Shown here: positions 1 through 5,916 of the stretch, one piece after another
Numbering within the stretch: position 1 is the first letter of the stretch
Layout of the letters: every line of letters starts with the position of its first letter
Source of the DNA: JBFJVD01 sp041624375
Lineage (GTDB): Bacteria; Chloroflexota; Anaerolineae; Anaerolineales; E44-bin32
Length of the DNA: 6,820 bases
NCBI GenBank assembly: GCA_041624375.1
Contig: JBFJVD010000161.1
Span: 1-6,820, forward strand
Reading direction: 5' to 3'
The notes under the pieces: generated by a model
Databases searched by the model: none
Told to the model about the DNA's origin: nothing
What the model saw: only the letters and a program-made list of their open reading frames with translations
Translations under genes and position numbers: made by a program

Positions 1-102
1 CCCTTCCTCCAGCCATTGGCGCAGCGTGTCCGCCTCGATTTCGAGGCCATCGCCCAAACTAGCTGCTGTCCCATGCGGTCTATGGGTTCCATCGGGTTTC
101 AT
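1..102 (-). CDS. Rhodanese-domain protein, N-terminal fragment (runs off left edge)
   Basis: Only the first 34 codons are visible: ATG at 102-100, then an open frame to base 1 with no stop. A GAGG ribosome binding site lies about 8 bases upstream of the ATG. After a polar leader of about 20 residues comes a stretch reading EIEADTLRQWLEEG (residues 21-34). This is the usual opening strand and helix of a rhodanese domain, in which 'hxxxxLxxWLxxG' precedes the 'VLDVR' strand. The catalytic Cys would lie outside the window. The gene lies downstream of the two-domain sulfurtransferase on the same strand, behind a GC-rich hairpin, so it may be only partly co-transcribed. Inference: openings like this occur in single rhodanese proteins and in rhodanese/metallo-beta-lactamase (persulfide dioxygenase-like) fusions. 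The visible part cannot separate these. Rhodanese identity is moderately secure; the full architecture is unknown. Confidence 0.6.
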   Translation of the reverse strand, partial: MKPDGTHRPHGTAASLGDGLEIEADTLRQWLEEG

Positions 103-350
103 ATACGTGTCCTCACTTCGCTTGCATCATGCCAGGCCTTTGCCTGACCGTTGGGGCGGTACCTGAATGGAAGCCGATCCATCAGGCAGGATGGCCTGCT
201 GCGATGTTCGATCAGGGGCGGCACCTATTCTCAAGCTTCGCACCATTCGGCTGCCGCTGCAACCGGTTAGCTGCTGGTTCCGGCGTTATACCCTGCCCTC
301 CGCCGCGCCGGAGGGGAGGCCGATCTGGCTCGACCTCCCCCCGGCGGCCG
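103..350. other. Intergenic region between two minus-strand sulfur genes
   Basis: No supportable gene is present; the open frames on the plus strand here are antisense or low-quality. The region holds the hairpin at 307-345, annotated separately. It also holds two small stem-loops: CAGGC/GCCTG around a 4-base loop at 133-146, and GCAGG/CCTGC near 187-200. I could not find a convincing sigma-70 promoter for the minus-strand gene starting at 102. Confidence 0.5.
307..345 (-). terminator. GC-rich hairpin after the sulfurtransferase gene (possible terminator)
   Basis: An inverted repeat starts 6 bases after the stop codon of the sulfurtransferase gene. On the plus strand the arms are GCCGGAGGGGAGG (307-319) and CCTCCCCCCGGC (334-345). 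They give 12 pairs with one bulged A and a 14-base loop, whose ends (CGA/TCG) can extend the stem. No U tract follows on the minus strand, so it is not a classical intrinsic terminator. It may act as a weak or factor-dependent terminator, or as a 3'-end stabiliser between the two rhodanese-type genes. Confidence 0.45.
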
Positions 351-1199
351 CTAGCGCTCGATGGGCGCCGCGATCAGGCTCCCGTATTCGGTCCAAGATC
401 CATCGTAATTACGCGCCTTCGTCACCCCAAGCAGGTACCGTAAGACGAACCAGGTGTGCGAAGAGCGCTCACCGATCCTGCAGTAGGCGATCACTTCCTT
501 GTCTGGACTGACGCCGTTCGACTCGTAAATTTCCTGCAGTTCCGCGATCGGCTTGAAGGTGCCATCCTCGGCCACCGCCATGCTCCAGGGAACATTGATT
601 GCGCCGGGGATGTGGCCGCCGCGCTGTGATCCTTCCTGCGGCAGGTTCTCCGGCGCCAGCAGCTCACCGCTGAACTCGGCGGGTGAACGGACATCCACAA
701 GCGGGCGACCGTTCGTGCGCACCGAGTCGAGGACGAATTCGCGCAGCGCACGGACCGACTCTTGGACGGCATTGATCTTGTAGTTGGTGGTCGGCAATCG
801 CGGTCGCCCGCGCGTCATCGGACGCCCTTCGGCGACCCACTTCGCCCGTCCACCATCCAGCAGCCGCTTCTCCGCGTGGCCATAATATTCGAGCAGCCAG
901 AAAGCGAACGCGGCGAACCAGTTGTTCGTGTCGCCATAGAGCACGACGGTGGTGTCGCGTCCGACGCCCGAGCGGCTCATCAGGGCCTCAAAGCGTGCCC
1001 GATCTGGAATGTCACGCTGGATGGGCTCTTGGGTGTCCTGCTGCCAGTTCCAGCCGACAGCCCCAGGGATGTGCCCGGAGTCATAGGCCTCCGTGTCGAC
1101 ATCGACCTCGATAAAGCGAACTTTCGGGTTGTCCAAGTTGGATTCCGCCCATGCGGTGTCAACCAAGACTTCAGGATGGGCGTAACCGCGATCTTCCAT
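351..1199 (-). CDS. Thiosulfate sulfurtransferase (two-domain rhodanese)
   Basis: This 282-residue protein is a tandem rhodanese that moves sulfane sulfur from thiosulfate (or a related donor) to cyanide or thiol acceptors through a Cys persulfide; it is probably cytoplasmic, as no signal peptide is seen. The N-terminal domain (about 10-125) has the family motifs AYDSGHIPGAVGW and LLDGGRAKW, but the active-site loop position is LYGDTNNW, with Asp90 where Cys would be, as usual for the inactive half. The C-terminal domain (about 145-280) has LVDVRSPAEFSGE, GHIPGAINVPW and the catalytic loop CRIGER (Cys240) in AYCRIGERSSHTWFVLRYLLG, close to the actinobacterial CysA/SseA type. Length is normal for the family (about 275-285). 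The ATG at 1199 has AAGGAG 8 bases upstream. Physiological donor and acceptor are not readable from the sequence. A structured leader precedes it. Confidence 0.93.
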   Translation of the reverse strand: MEDRGYAHPEVLVDTAWAESNLDNPKVRFIEVDVDTEAYDSGHIPGAVGWNWQQDTQEPIQRDIPDRARFEALMSRSGVGRDTTVVLYGDTNNWFAAFAFWLLEYYGHAEKRLLDGGRAKWVAEGRPMTRGRPRLPTTNYKINAVQESVRALREFVLDSVRTNGRPLVDVRSPAEFSGELLAPENLPQEGSQRGGHIPGAINVPWSMAVAEDGTFKPIAELQEIYESNGVSPDKEVIAYCRIGERSSHTWFVLRYLLGVTKARNYDGSWTEYGSLIAAPIER

Positions 1200-1432
1200 G
1201 ATCCTCGCTCCTTATCAGATGGGTGTTGGGTTTGCCTCCGAATTGAAGCTCTTCCGGGGCCGACTTCAATGTCGGCGGAGGCCTTTGAGCCTACGTGTCG
1301 GCCGGTGCGCTCCCGGTTGCCCGGGTTGCGGGTACCTCCTTTCTGCGCTTTGGAGCCGGGGCGCCAGCCGGGCGTGATGCGCGTCGGTCAAAGGTCACTC
1401 CCCTCTCCCGTGCGGTCCGGTGAAGCCAAGGC
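1200..1432 (-). other. Candidate structured 5' leader of the sulfurtransferase gene
   Basis: This 233-base gap between two same-strand genes has no convincing coding content. It holds several inverted repeats. On the minus-strand transcript, GCCTCCG (1282-1276) pairs with CGGAGGC (1240-1234). Inside that, ATTGAAG (1270-1264) pairs with CTTCAAT (1248-1242). A competing hairpin GCCGAC/GTCGGC (1276-1271 and 1264-1259) uses the same bases. Further upstream is a CCCGG-GCAA-CCGGG hairpin (1325-1312) with a GNRA-type tetraloop, preceded by an AAAGGAGGT string (1342-1334) that has no start codon behind it. The layout resembles a regulatory leader. I could not match it by eye to the SAM, SAM-IV, SAH or cobalamin riboswitch cores, so the class is unknown. 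The leader could also simply be a terminator and promoter region. Confidence 0.4.
1234..1282 (-). promoter_or_regulatory. Two-helix stem with a mutually exclusive alternative hairpin, upstream of the sulfurtransferase gene
   Basis: The outer stem is 7 bp (1234-1240 with 1276-1282) and the inner stem is 7 bp (1242-1248 with 1264-1270). They are separated by an asymmetric internal loop of 1 and 5 bases and capped by a 15-base loop. The alternative 6-bp hairpin GCCGAC/GTCGGC (1259-1264 with 1271-1276) is incompatible with the inner stem. The element ends 35 bases before the ATG. No U-run follows, so it is not an ordinary terminator. Switching between the two folds is inference. Confidence 0.4.
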
Positions 1433-1693
1433 TTAGCGGATCGTCATGTCCAGGGGAGCAGTGCCCAGCGCAGAAACCAGCGCTCGGTCCTTGCCCTGCG
1501 GAAGGCGAAGCCGGTCGCCGGGCTCAAGGATGTGATCTTCACCATCGAACGTGATCCAGGCTCTTCCCCGGCCCACCTGAACGGTTTGGCCCCGGCGCTG
1601 CAGGCTGTAGAGGCCCCCCGGCCTCATTTGGGTACTTCCTTTGGGATCGTCTGCTCTGACGGGTTGCCGCCATCTCTTTGCATGGGTAAGCAT
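1433..1693 (-). CDS. Small DUF2917-like (cupin-type) protein
   Basis: The chosen start at 1693 gives an 86-residue protein and has an excellent ribosome binding site (AAGGAGGT, 7 bases before the ATG). The open frame extends upstream to 2065, but that part is Arg/Pro/His-rich, lacks a comparable site and looks non-coding. Residues about 27-84 carry the DUF2917-style pattern: short beta strands with VQVGRGRAWITFDGEDHILEPGDRLRLPQG (split as VQVGRGRAWITF, 38-49; DGEDHILEPGD, 50-60; RLRLPQG, 61-67). The central GR-W-T-G-DH-L-PGD-L-LP motif resembles a minimal double-stranded beta-helix. No metal-binding His cluster is evident. No biochemical role is established for this family to my knowledge. 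It is the first of three minus-strand genes here and lies 233 bases before the sulfurtransferase, so shared regulation is possible but not shown. Confidence 0.7.
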   Translation of the reverse strand: MLTHAKRWRQPVRADDPKGSTQMRPGGLYSLQRRGQTVQVGRGRAWITFDGEDHILEPGDRLRLPQGKDRALVSALGTAPLDMTIR

Positions 1694-1731
1694 GTCTTCT
1701 ACCTCCTTGCAGTCTCGATCTCGGTGAGGCC

Positions 1732-1762
1732 AGTCTAGGGTTTCACCCGGGAGGGCTGTCAC
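1732..1762 (-). promoter_or_regulatory. Weak candidate sigma-70 promoter for the DUF2917-like gene
   Basis: On the minus strand, GTGACA (1762-1757, five of six matches to TTGACA) precedes TAGACT (1737-1732, four of six matches to TATAAT) with a 19-base spacer, longer than the ideal 17. This would place the start of transcription about 30 bases before the ATG at 1693. The -35 box lies inside the hairpin at 1744-1776. Evidence is weak. Confidence 0.25.
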
Positions 1763-1776
1763 CCTCCTTCGGGGTG
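1744..1776. repeat. Imperfect inverted repeat upstream of the DUF2917-like gene
   Basis: GGAGGG (1750-1755) and CCCTCC (1762-1767) form a perfect 6-bp stem around a 6-base loop. The flanks CACCCG (1744-1749) and CGGGGTG (1770-1776) extend it by about 6 more pairs after a TT bulge and one bulged G. It lies 51 bases upstream of the start codon at 1693. It could be an operator or the 5' end of a structured leader. Confidence 0.45.
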
Positions 1777-1942
1777 GTCTTTGGGGTGGCATCTCGCCAG
1801 GGGGTCTTGCGCTTGAACAGAAGCGTGCTAATCTATGCGCCTCAAGCTGCCTGGCCCTGGCATGCCGGGGGATCCGAATCCGATGAGATCCCACACCGTT
1901 CAGCTGGGTTCCCGGCAAGATCGCTTCGGCGTTCAGGAGGTT

Positions 1943-1959
1943 CGCTCCAAAGTGGAGCG
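1943..1959. repeat. Short palindrome CGCTCCA-aag-TGGAGCG
   Basis: This perfect 7-bp inverted repeat with a 3-base spacer lies in the middle of the divergent intergenic region. It could be an operator half-site pair. In GC-rich DNA of this length one such repeat is not far from chance expectation. Confidence 0.3.
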
Positions 1960-2285
1960 GGGCAGGGTGGTCCAGCCAGTCGTCGGCTTGAGCCGCGCGC
2001 TGCGGCCAAGCACGCCGGATCGATTTCCCCTCGCCGGCGCCTCGCTGTTCGTGCTCAGGGGGCACGCGGGAAGCCCGCCGCGACTTCTTCCGCAGTCAGC
2101 CAGCAGCTTGCCTAGCCCCTATCCAAAAGATCGGACTGAAGACAGTTGCCCGAGGGCATCGGCTCCCCGGCCGATCGGTCTCCACATCTTGGTGCGACCG
2201 CGGGGACCGCGCGGCGTCACCTGCTCCATGCACCAGCCAGGCCATCCATCCTTCCGTCGAATTCAAGTCTTGGAGGTGAATCCCC

Positions 2286-4751
2286 ATGCCCCGATCAAAG
2301 CGCTGGCTCTACGGCTGTAGCGCGGCCCTCCTCGGACTTCTCGTGCTCAGCGTCGCCGCGCTCGGCATTCTTGCGTGGCGACTGCCCCCGGTGGAAGAGC
2401 AGATCCCACCGTCGCAGATTTTCGTCACGCTGTCCCAGCCGCTGGCGCGAAGCTCGGTTCTTGCCGGCCTGCCCGTGGAGATCGAAGCGGAGGCCTTGGC
2501 TGCCGCCCCGCTGAGCCGTTTCGAACTCTGGGTCAATGGGGTATTGGCCGAAACTAAGGAACTCCCGACTGCCCACCGTGGGCTGCCCGCACGCGTGGTC
2601 TGGCGCTGGTCGCCGACAGCTGCCGGAACCTATTTGCTCCTTGTACGGGCTGAGGACGAGACGGGTCAGGGGGCTTACTCGAATCCGGTTCCGGTCTTTG
2701 CCGAAGCGTTCGTGGAAGAATTGGAGATCGTTGTCGAAGGTGAGGGTCTGTCGCCTCACGATCTGAGCACACAATTTGGTGTGGCGGTCGAAGAGCTGCT
2801 GGCTGTCAATCCAGGGCTGAATCCGGATCAGGAGGTTCCGCCCGGCTCACCACTCAACGTTCCCTATGGCGGTGGCGGCGCTACCCCTGGCGGGGCGGCG
2901 CAGCCGCAGGAACAAGCACCCCTACCTGTTCTGGATGCGCCGGCACCGCCAGGTTCGCCTCCTGGAAAAGTGGTCTTCTGGGTGAGCGGGACGCTCCTCA
3001 AGCTGATCGGCCAGCAAGTGATGCTGGCGAAGCCCTACGGCACGGCGAGCTACGCCAACTGCACGGTATCGCTCATGATCCAGCCGGGCGCCGGATCGGT
3101 GAACGGCTTCCGGATCTACCGCTACGACGCCAAATCCACCCAGCTGGAGCAAATCGGGATGGTGGGGCCGCCGAGTGTGCCGGGCGGGACCGTGAAGTTC
3201 GACGACCCTGGCGTTCACGGCATCCTTTTCTATACCGTCGGCGCCTTTACCGCGCTCGGCGAGATCCAGAGCGACCCGATCTGGATCGAGGCGATCGATC
3301 CACCTTGTGCCACCGAGGAGTGGACGGGGGTGAAATTGGATGAGCTGGGCCTGGCAGTGGATGGGCAGGCGGACAAAGCCTACTGCTACCTGTCTGCCGA
3401 TGCCGGTCCCTGGCAACGCATCCCGGCCGATCCGCACGAATTCCTGCCGGCCGTAGAAGGAGGTTTCCGTTTTCCGGCTGAGGGGATCCCGCTCCGGTCC
3501 TCCCAGGGTGCGGGAACCCAGCTGGCTTTCGAGTGCTGGGGCTGGTTTGGGGCTGAATTGCAGGGTCTGGGCAGCGGGGAGACGGCGATCCAGCTTGGCA
3601 ACCAGCCGCAGGAGGTTCTGGTTGAGGGCGGTGCTTTTGTCTTGACCGGTCTGGCAGACATGGAACTGCTCAGCCATGGCGGCTGGCCGCCGGCGCCCGA
3701 CGGCTCGGCGCTCGCCGCGCCCTACAATCTGGCCTTCGCCCAAAACCCGGCAACCTGCATAGATCACCTCCCTCCGCTCGTGGCCCAGTTGGCCGGGACG
3801 TTCATCTGCACCGAGGCCATGGCCGACGGTTACACCGCACTCGTTTGGGATTGGGGACCCTTCTGGTCGACCGCCAAGATCCAGGGTTATCGGGTGTATG
3901 AGATGGTGGGCGGCTGGGATCCCCAGCTGATGCAGACGGTGACGAAGTGGGGGCAGAAGGTGGTCCTGCTTCCACCCGGCCTGCAGTGGCCGAAGCCGGA
4001 GGGGGTGACGTCCTGCTACGCGGTATCGGCCTATGGCATCGATCCGGCGACGGGCAACGAAGTCGAGTCGGCGCGGTCGGCCACCACCTGTTGGCCGGGC
4101 GGCGGGACGGCGGGTCTCGAGATGCACGCGCTCACGCCGTCCAATATTCTTACCGCCACACACTACCACGTGGGCGAGGATTATCCCTGGGACAAGGGGC
4201 AGGGTGGTGAAAACATCTATCTCGGGCCGAACGAGCTGTTGTCGGGATACGACCTCAGCTATGTGGATGGCGGCGAGCTCGCCCACCGCTACTTCGGCGG
4301 CGTGTACTTCGACCTGAGCGAGGTCACCGGCTGGCCGGTCTACAAGGCCACCCTGAGCTACCGGATGGGGGAAAGCTACTACAAGCCGGGCAGCACGATC
4401 GCCACCAATGAGAAATTCTCATGCGCCGATCGTTTGCTGCTCGCCACCAGTGACTGGACGGGTATCGAGGAAGATCCGAACACGCCCTGGTTCAAGGGAA
4501 GCCTGGCCGGAACGGACTACCACCAGCTTTCTCTGGGATACACCGGCGGCTATGTAAGCATCGACGTCACCGACGCTGTCGCCGACTGGCTGCAGGCGCC
4601 GGAGACCAATCGAGGCTTTGTGCTCATGCTCGTCAACCCGCCGGGCATCAAGTATGCGCCATCCGGCCTCACCTATGCCGCAGATGACTATGAGTGCTGG
4701 ACCCACTACGACTCCTTTGTTCTCAATGTCGCCGTGTTTCCGTCGCCCTGA
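2286..4751 (+). CDS. Membrane-anchored extracytoplasmic Ig/LysM/Fn3-like/DNRLRE-like protein
   Basis: This 821-residue protein has a basic N-terminus (MPRSKR) and a hydrophobic segment at about 8-31 with no clear cleavage site, so it is probably a signal anchor. An Ig-like domain follows (about 43-139; VNGVLAET, WRWSPTAAGTYLLLVRAEDE). A divergent LysM domain (about 147-194) ends GVAVEELLAVNPGLNPDQEV...GSPLNVP; LysM domains bind peptidoglycan or related glycans. A Gly/Pro-rich linker (195-226) leads to two Fn3-like segments (about 255-338 with GFRIYRY and FYTVGAF, about 505-602 with GYRVYEM and CYAVSAYG). The C-terminus (about 618-820) resembles DNRLRE/CBM96-like stalk domains (YFDLSEV, SIDVTDAVADWL, NRGFVLML). 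Ten Cys lie outside the membrane. GGAGGTGA precedes the ATG. It is the first gene of a pair with the lipoprotein 28 bases downstream. No enzymatic motif is seen; a cell-wall-associated structural or adhesive role is inferred. Confidence 0.8.
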   Translation: MPRSKRWLYGCSAALLGLLVLSVAALGILAWRLPPVEEQIPPSQIFVTLSQPLARSSVLAGLPVEIEAEALAAAPLSRFELWVNGVLAETKELPTAHRGLPARVVWRWSPTAAGTYLLLVRAEDETGQGAYSNPVPVFAEAFVEELEIVVEGEGLSPHDLSTQFGVAVEELLAVNPGLNPDQEVPPGSPLNVPYGGGGATPGGAAQPQEQAPLPVLDAPAPPGSPPGKVVFWVSGTLLKLIGQQVMLAKPYGTASYANCTVSLMIQPGAGSVNGFRIYRYDAKSTQLEQIGMVGPPSVPGGTVKFDDPGVHGILFYTVGAFTALGEIQSDPIWIEAIDPPCATEEWTGVKLDELGLAVDGQADKAYCYLSADAGPWQRIPADPHEFLPAVEGGFRFPAEGIPLRSSQGAGTQLAFECWGWFGAELQGLGSGETAIQLGNQPQEVLVEGGAFVLTGLADMELLSHGGWPPAPDGSALAAPYNLAFAQNPATCIDHLPPLVAQLAGTFICTEAMADGYTALVWDWGPFWSTAKIQGYRVYEMVGGWDPQLMQTVTKWGQKVVLLPPGLQWPKPEGVTSCYAVSAYGIDPATGNEVESARSATTCWPGGGTAGLEMHALTPSNILTATHYHVGEDYPWDKGQGGENIYLGPNELLSGYDLSYVDGGELAHRYFGGVYFDLSEVTGWPVYKATLSYRMGESYYKPGSTIATNEKFSCADRLLLATSDWTGIEEDPNTPWFKGSLAGTDYHQLSLGYTGGYVSIDVTDAVADWLQAPETNRGFVLMLVNPPGIKYAPSGLTYAADDYECWTHYDSFVLNVAVFPSP

Positions 4752-4779
4752 TGTCGGCCGCGACATAGGAGTAGCTGAG

Positions 4780-5916
4780 ATGAAACGCACCCTGCTTGGA
4801 TGGTTCTTGCTCGTGACCTCCCTGATCGCAGCCTGCGGCCAGGCCGGTCCCAGCACCGGTCCGGCGGGCGGGACGCAAGCCTGGATCGATGCGCCGCTGC
4901 ACGGCAGCCAGCTACCGCTGGCCCCTGTCGAAGTCGTCGCCCACGGCGCCGACCTGGGCGGTGTGGCCATGATGGAGTTCAGCGTCAACGGCCAGTTGCT
5001 CGAGAGCCAGAGCGCCGCTGAAGCGAGCCCGTCCTTGTTCACCGCACGCTGGTCCTGGGTTCCGGATGGTCCGGGAAACTATGTCCTCTTCGTCCGTGCG
5101 CAAAACCTTGCCGGCGCCTGGAGCAATTACGCGCAGGCCACCGTCACGGTCGGTGGAGCTGCGCCGGCGACCGAACCGCCGACTCCCACAGAGGCGCCGA
5201 CGGCGACCGCCGAGCCGGTCCCGACGACGACCCTTGAGGCGGCCTGTACGGACCGAGCGAATTTCGTCGCGGATGTCACGATCCCGGACAACACCAGCCT
5301 CGCGCCGGGGACCGGATTCACGAAGACCTGGCGGCTCCAGAACGATGGCACCTGCACCTGGGATGAAACCTACGCGGTGATCTTCGTCTCGGGCCATCCA
5401 ATGAGCAACGCGACGCCGCTGCCCCTACCGGGCGTGGTCGCCCCAGGAGAGACCCTGCACTTGAGCCTAGATCTCGTAGCTCCTGGCACCCAGGGCATGC
5501 AGCGGGCCGACTTTATGCTGCGCACTCCAGGCGGCGTCCTCTTCGGCGTGGGGTCAAGCGGCGAGGTCCCCTTCTATGTGCAGATCGTCGTGGGCACGAC
5601 GCCGACACCGGATGCCAGCCCACCCACCGTATCCGCCTTCCATGCACCGCCAGGCCGGGATCATCCGGAATACAGCCTGATCACGTTCACAGCAGTGGCA
5701 AACGACAATCAGGGGGTGGCGAAGATCGAAATCTGGATGTGGTTCGGGGTCGGAAGGTCGGAGGTGGTTCGCACCTGCAACCAGACGACCAGCTGCAGCT
5801 ACCAACAGGGATTCGCACCCGGCGATGTCACATACTGGGCTCGGGCATACGATGCCGCCGGGAATATGGCGGAGACGCCACAAACCACACTGAGGATTTA
5901 CGTGGTCGTGCGCTGA
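4780..5916 (+). CDS. Lipoprotein with Ig-like, NBR1-type Ig and C-terminal Ig/Fn3-like domains
   Basis: The ATG at 4780 is preferred over an upstream in-frame start at 4618 that lies inside the previous gene. It has AGGAG 8 bases upstream and begins a textbook lipoprotein signal peptide (MKRTLLGWFLLVTSLIAAC, lipid-modified Cys19). The mature protein has an Ig-like domain at about 33-125 (VNGQLLES, RWSWVPDGPGNYVLFVRAQN), similar to the one in the upstream gene. A Pro/Thr-rich linker follows (about 127-153). An NBR1-type Ig domain (about 155-271) has the signature FVADVTIPDNTSLAPGT, TKTWRLQNDGTCTWDE and PGVVAPGETL. The C-terminal domain (about 281-378) has ANDNQGVAKIEIW and YWARAYDAAGN, with Cys333 and Cys339 spaced to form a small disulfide loop. 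No catalytic residues are visible. It is probably displayed on the outer face of the membrane, perhaps together with the upstream product. The ligand is unknown. Confidence 0.85.
   Translation: MKRTLLGWFLLVTSLIAACGQAGPSTGPAGGTQAWIDAPLHGSQLPLAPVEVVAHGADLGGVAMMEFSVNGQLLESQSAAEASPSLFTARWSWVPDGPGNYVLFVRAQNLAGAWSNYAQATVTVGGAAPATEPPTPTEAPTATAEPVPTTTLEAACTDRANFVADVTIPDNTSLAPGTGFTKTWRLQNDGTCTWDETYAVIFVSGHPMSNATPLPLPGVVAPGETLHLSLDLVAPGTQGMQRADFMLRTPGGVLFGVGSSGEVPFYVQIVVGTTPTPDASPPTVSAFHAPPGRDHPEYSLITFTAVANDNQGVAKIEIWMWFGVGRSEVVRTCNQTTSCSYQQGFAPGDVTYWARAYDAAGNMAETPQTTLRIYVVVR

Larger units (their letters stand above)
1694..2285. other. Divergent intergenic region, 592 bases
   Basis: This region separates the minus-strand sulfur genes from the plus-strand envelope operon and should hold both promoters. 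No coding sequence is supportable. The open frames across it lack ribosome binding sites and read as Pro/Arg/Ser-rich shadow peptides. It contains a strong imperfect hairpin at 1744-1776, an inverted repeat with a tandem hexamer at 1869-1892, a short palindrome at 1943-1959 and a weak stem-loop at 2158-2175 (ATCGGC/GCCGAT). There is also a direct repeat GACCGCG at 2196-2202 and 2205-2211. No strong sigma-70 promoter was found facing the plus-strand operon. Confidence 0.5.

Noticed and set aside
1291..1398. 35-codon GTG-started minus-strand frame in the sulfurtransferase leader, considered as a leader peptide
   Set aside because: It has no cysteines, unlike known Cys-responsive leader peptides of sulfurtransferase genes, and its ribosome binding site is placed too close to the GTG.
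1200..1432. Known SAM, SAM-IV, SAH or cobalamin riboswitch
   Set aside because: GCAACC-like strings are present, but I could not place the conserved core elements in the right order. An Infernal search would decide.
762..1436. 224-codon open frame on the plus strand
   Set aside because: It is antisense to the sulfurtransferase gene, whose family identity is certain, and it has no recognisable motif.
1807..1834. Plus-strand promoter TTGCGC-16-TAATCT
   Set aside because: The -10 matches only three of six consensus bases, and it would imply a leader of about 450 bases.
1694..2065. N-terminal extension of the DUF2917-like protein
   Set aside because: The family motif starts after residue 27 of the short form. 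The strong AAGGAGGT site fixes the start at 1693, and the extension is low-complexity in character.
1835..2320. 161-codon plus-strand open frame across the divergent intergenic region
   Set aside because: There is no ribosome binding site before its ATG, its composition is Pro/Arg/Ser-rich, no family is recognisable, and it overlaps the start of the envelope gene.
2922..4286. 454-codon open frame on the minus strand
   Set aside because: It lies antisense within the LysM/Ig protein gene. Its translation is Arg/His/Gly/Pro-rich with no domain, and GC-rich codon structure commonly opens such shadow frames.
4618..4779. Upstream in-frame start for the lipoprotein at 4618
   Set aside because: It lies within the preceding gene, has no proper signal sequence, and would bury the lipoprotein signal peptide 54 residues into the protein.
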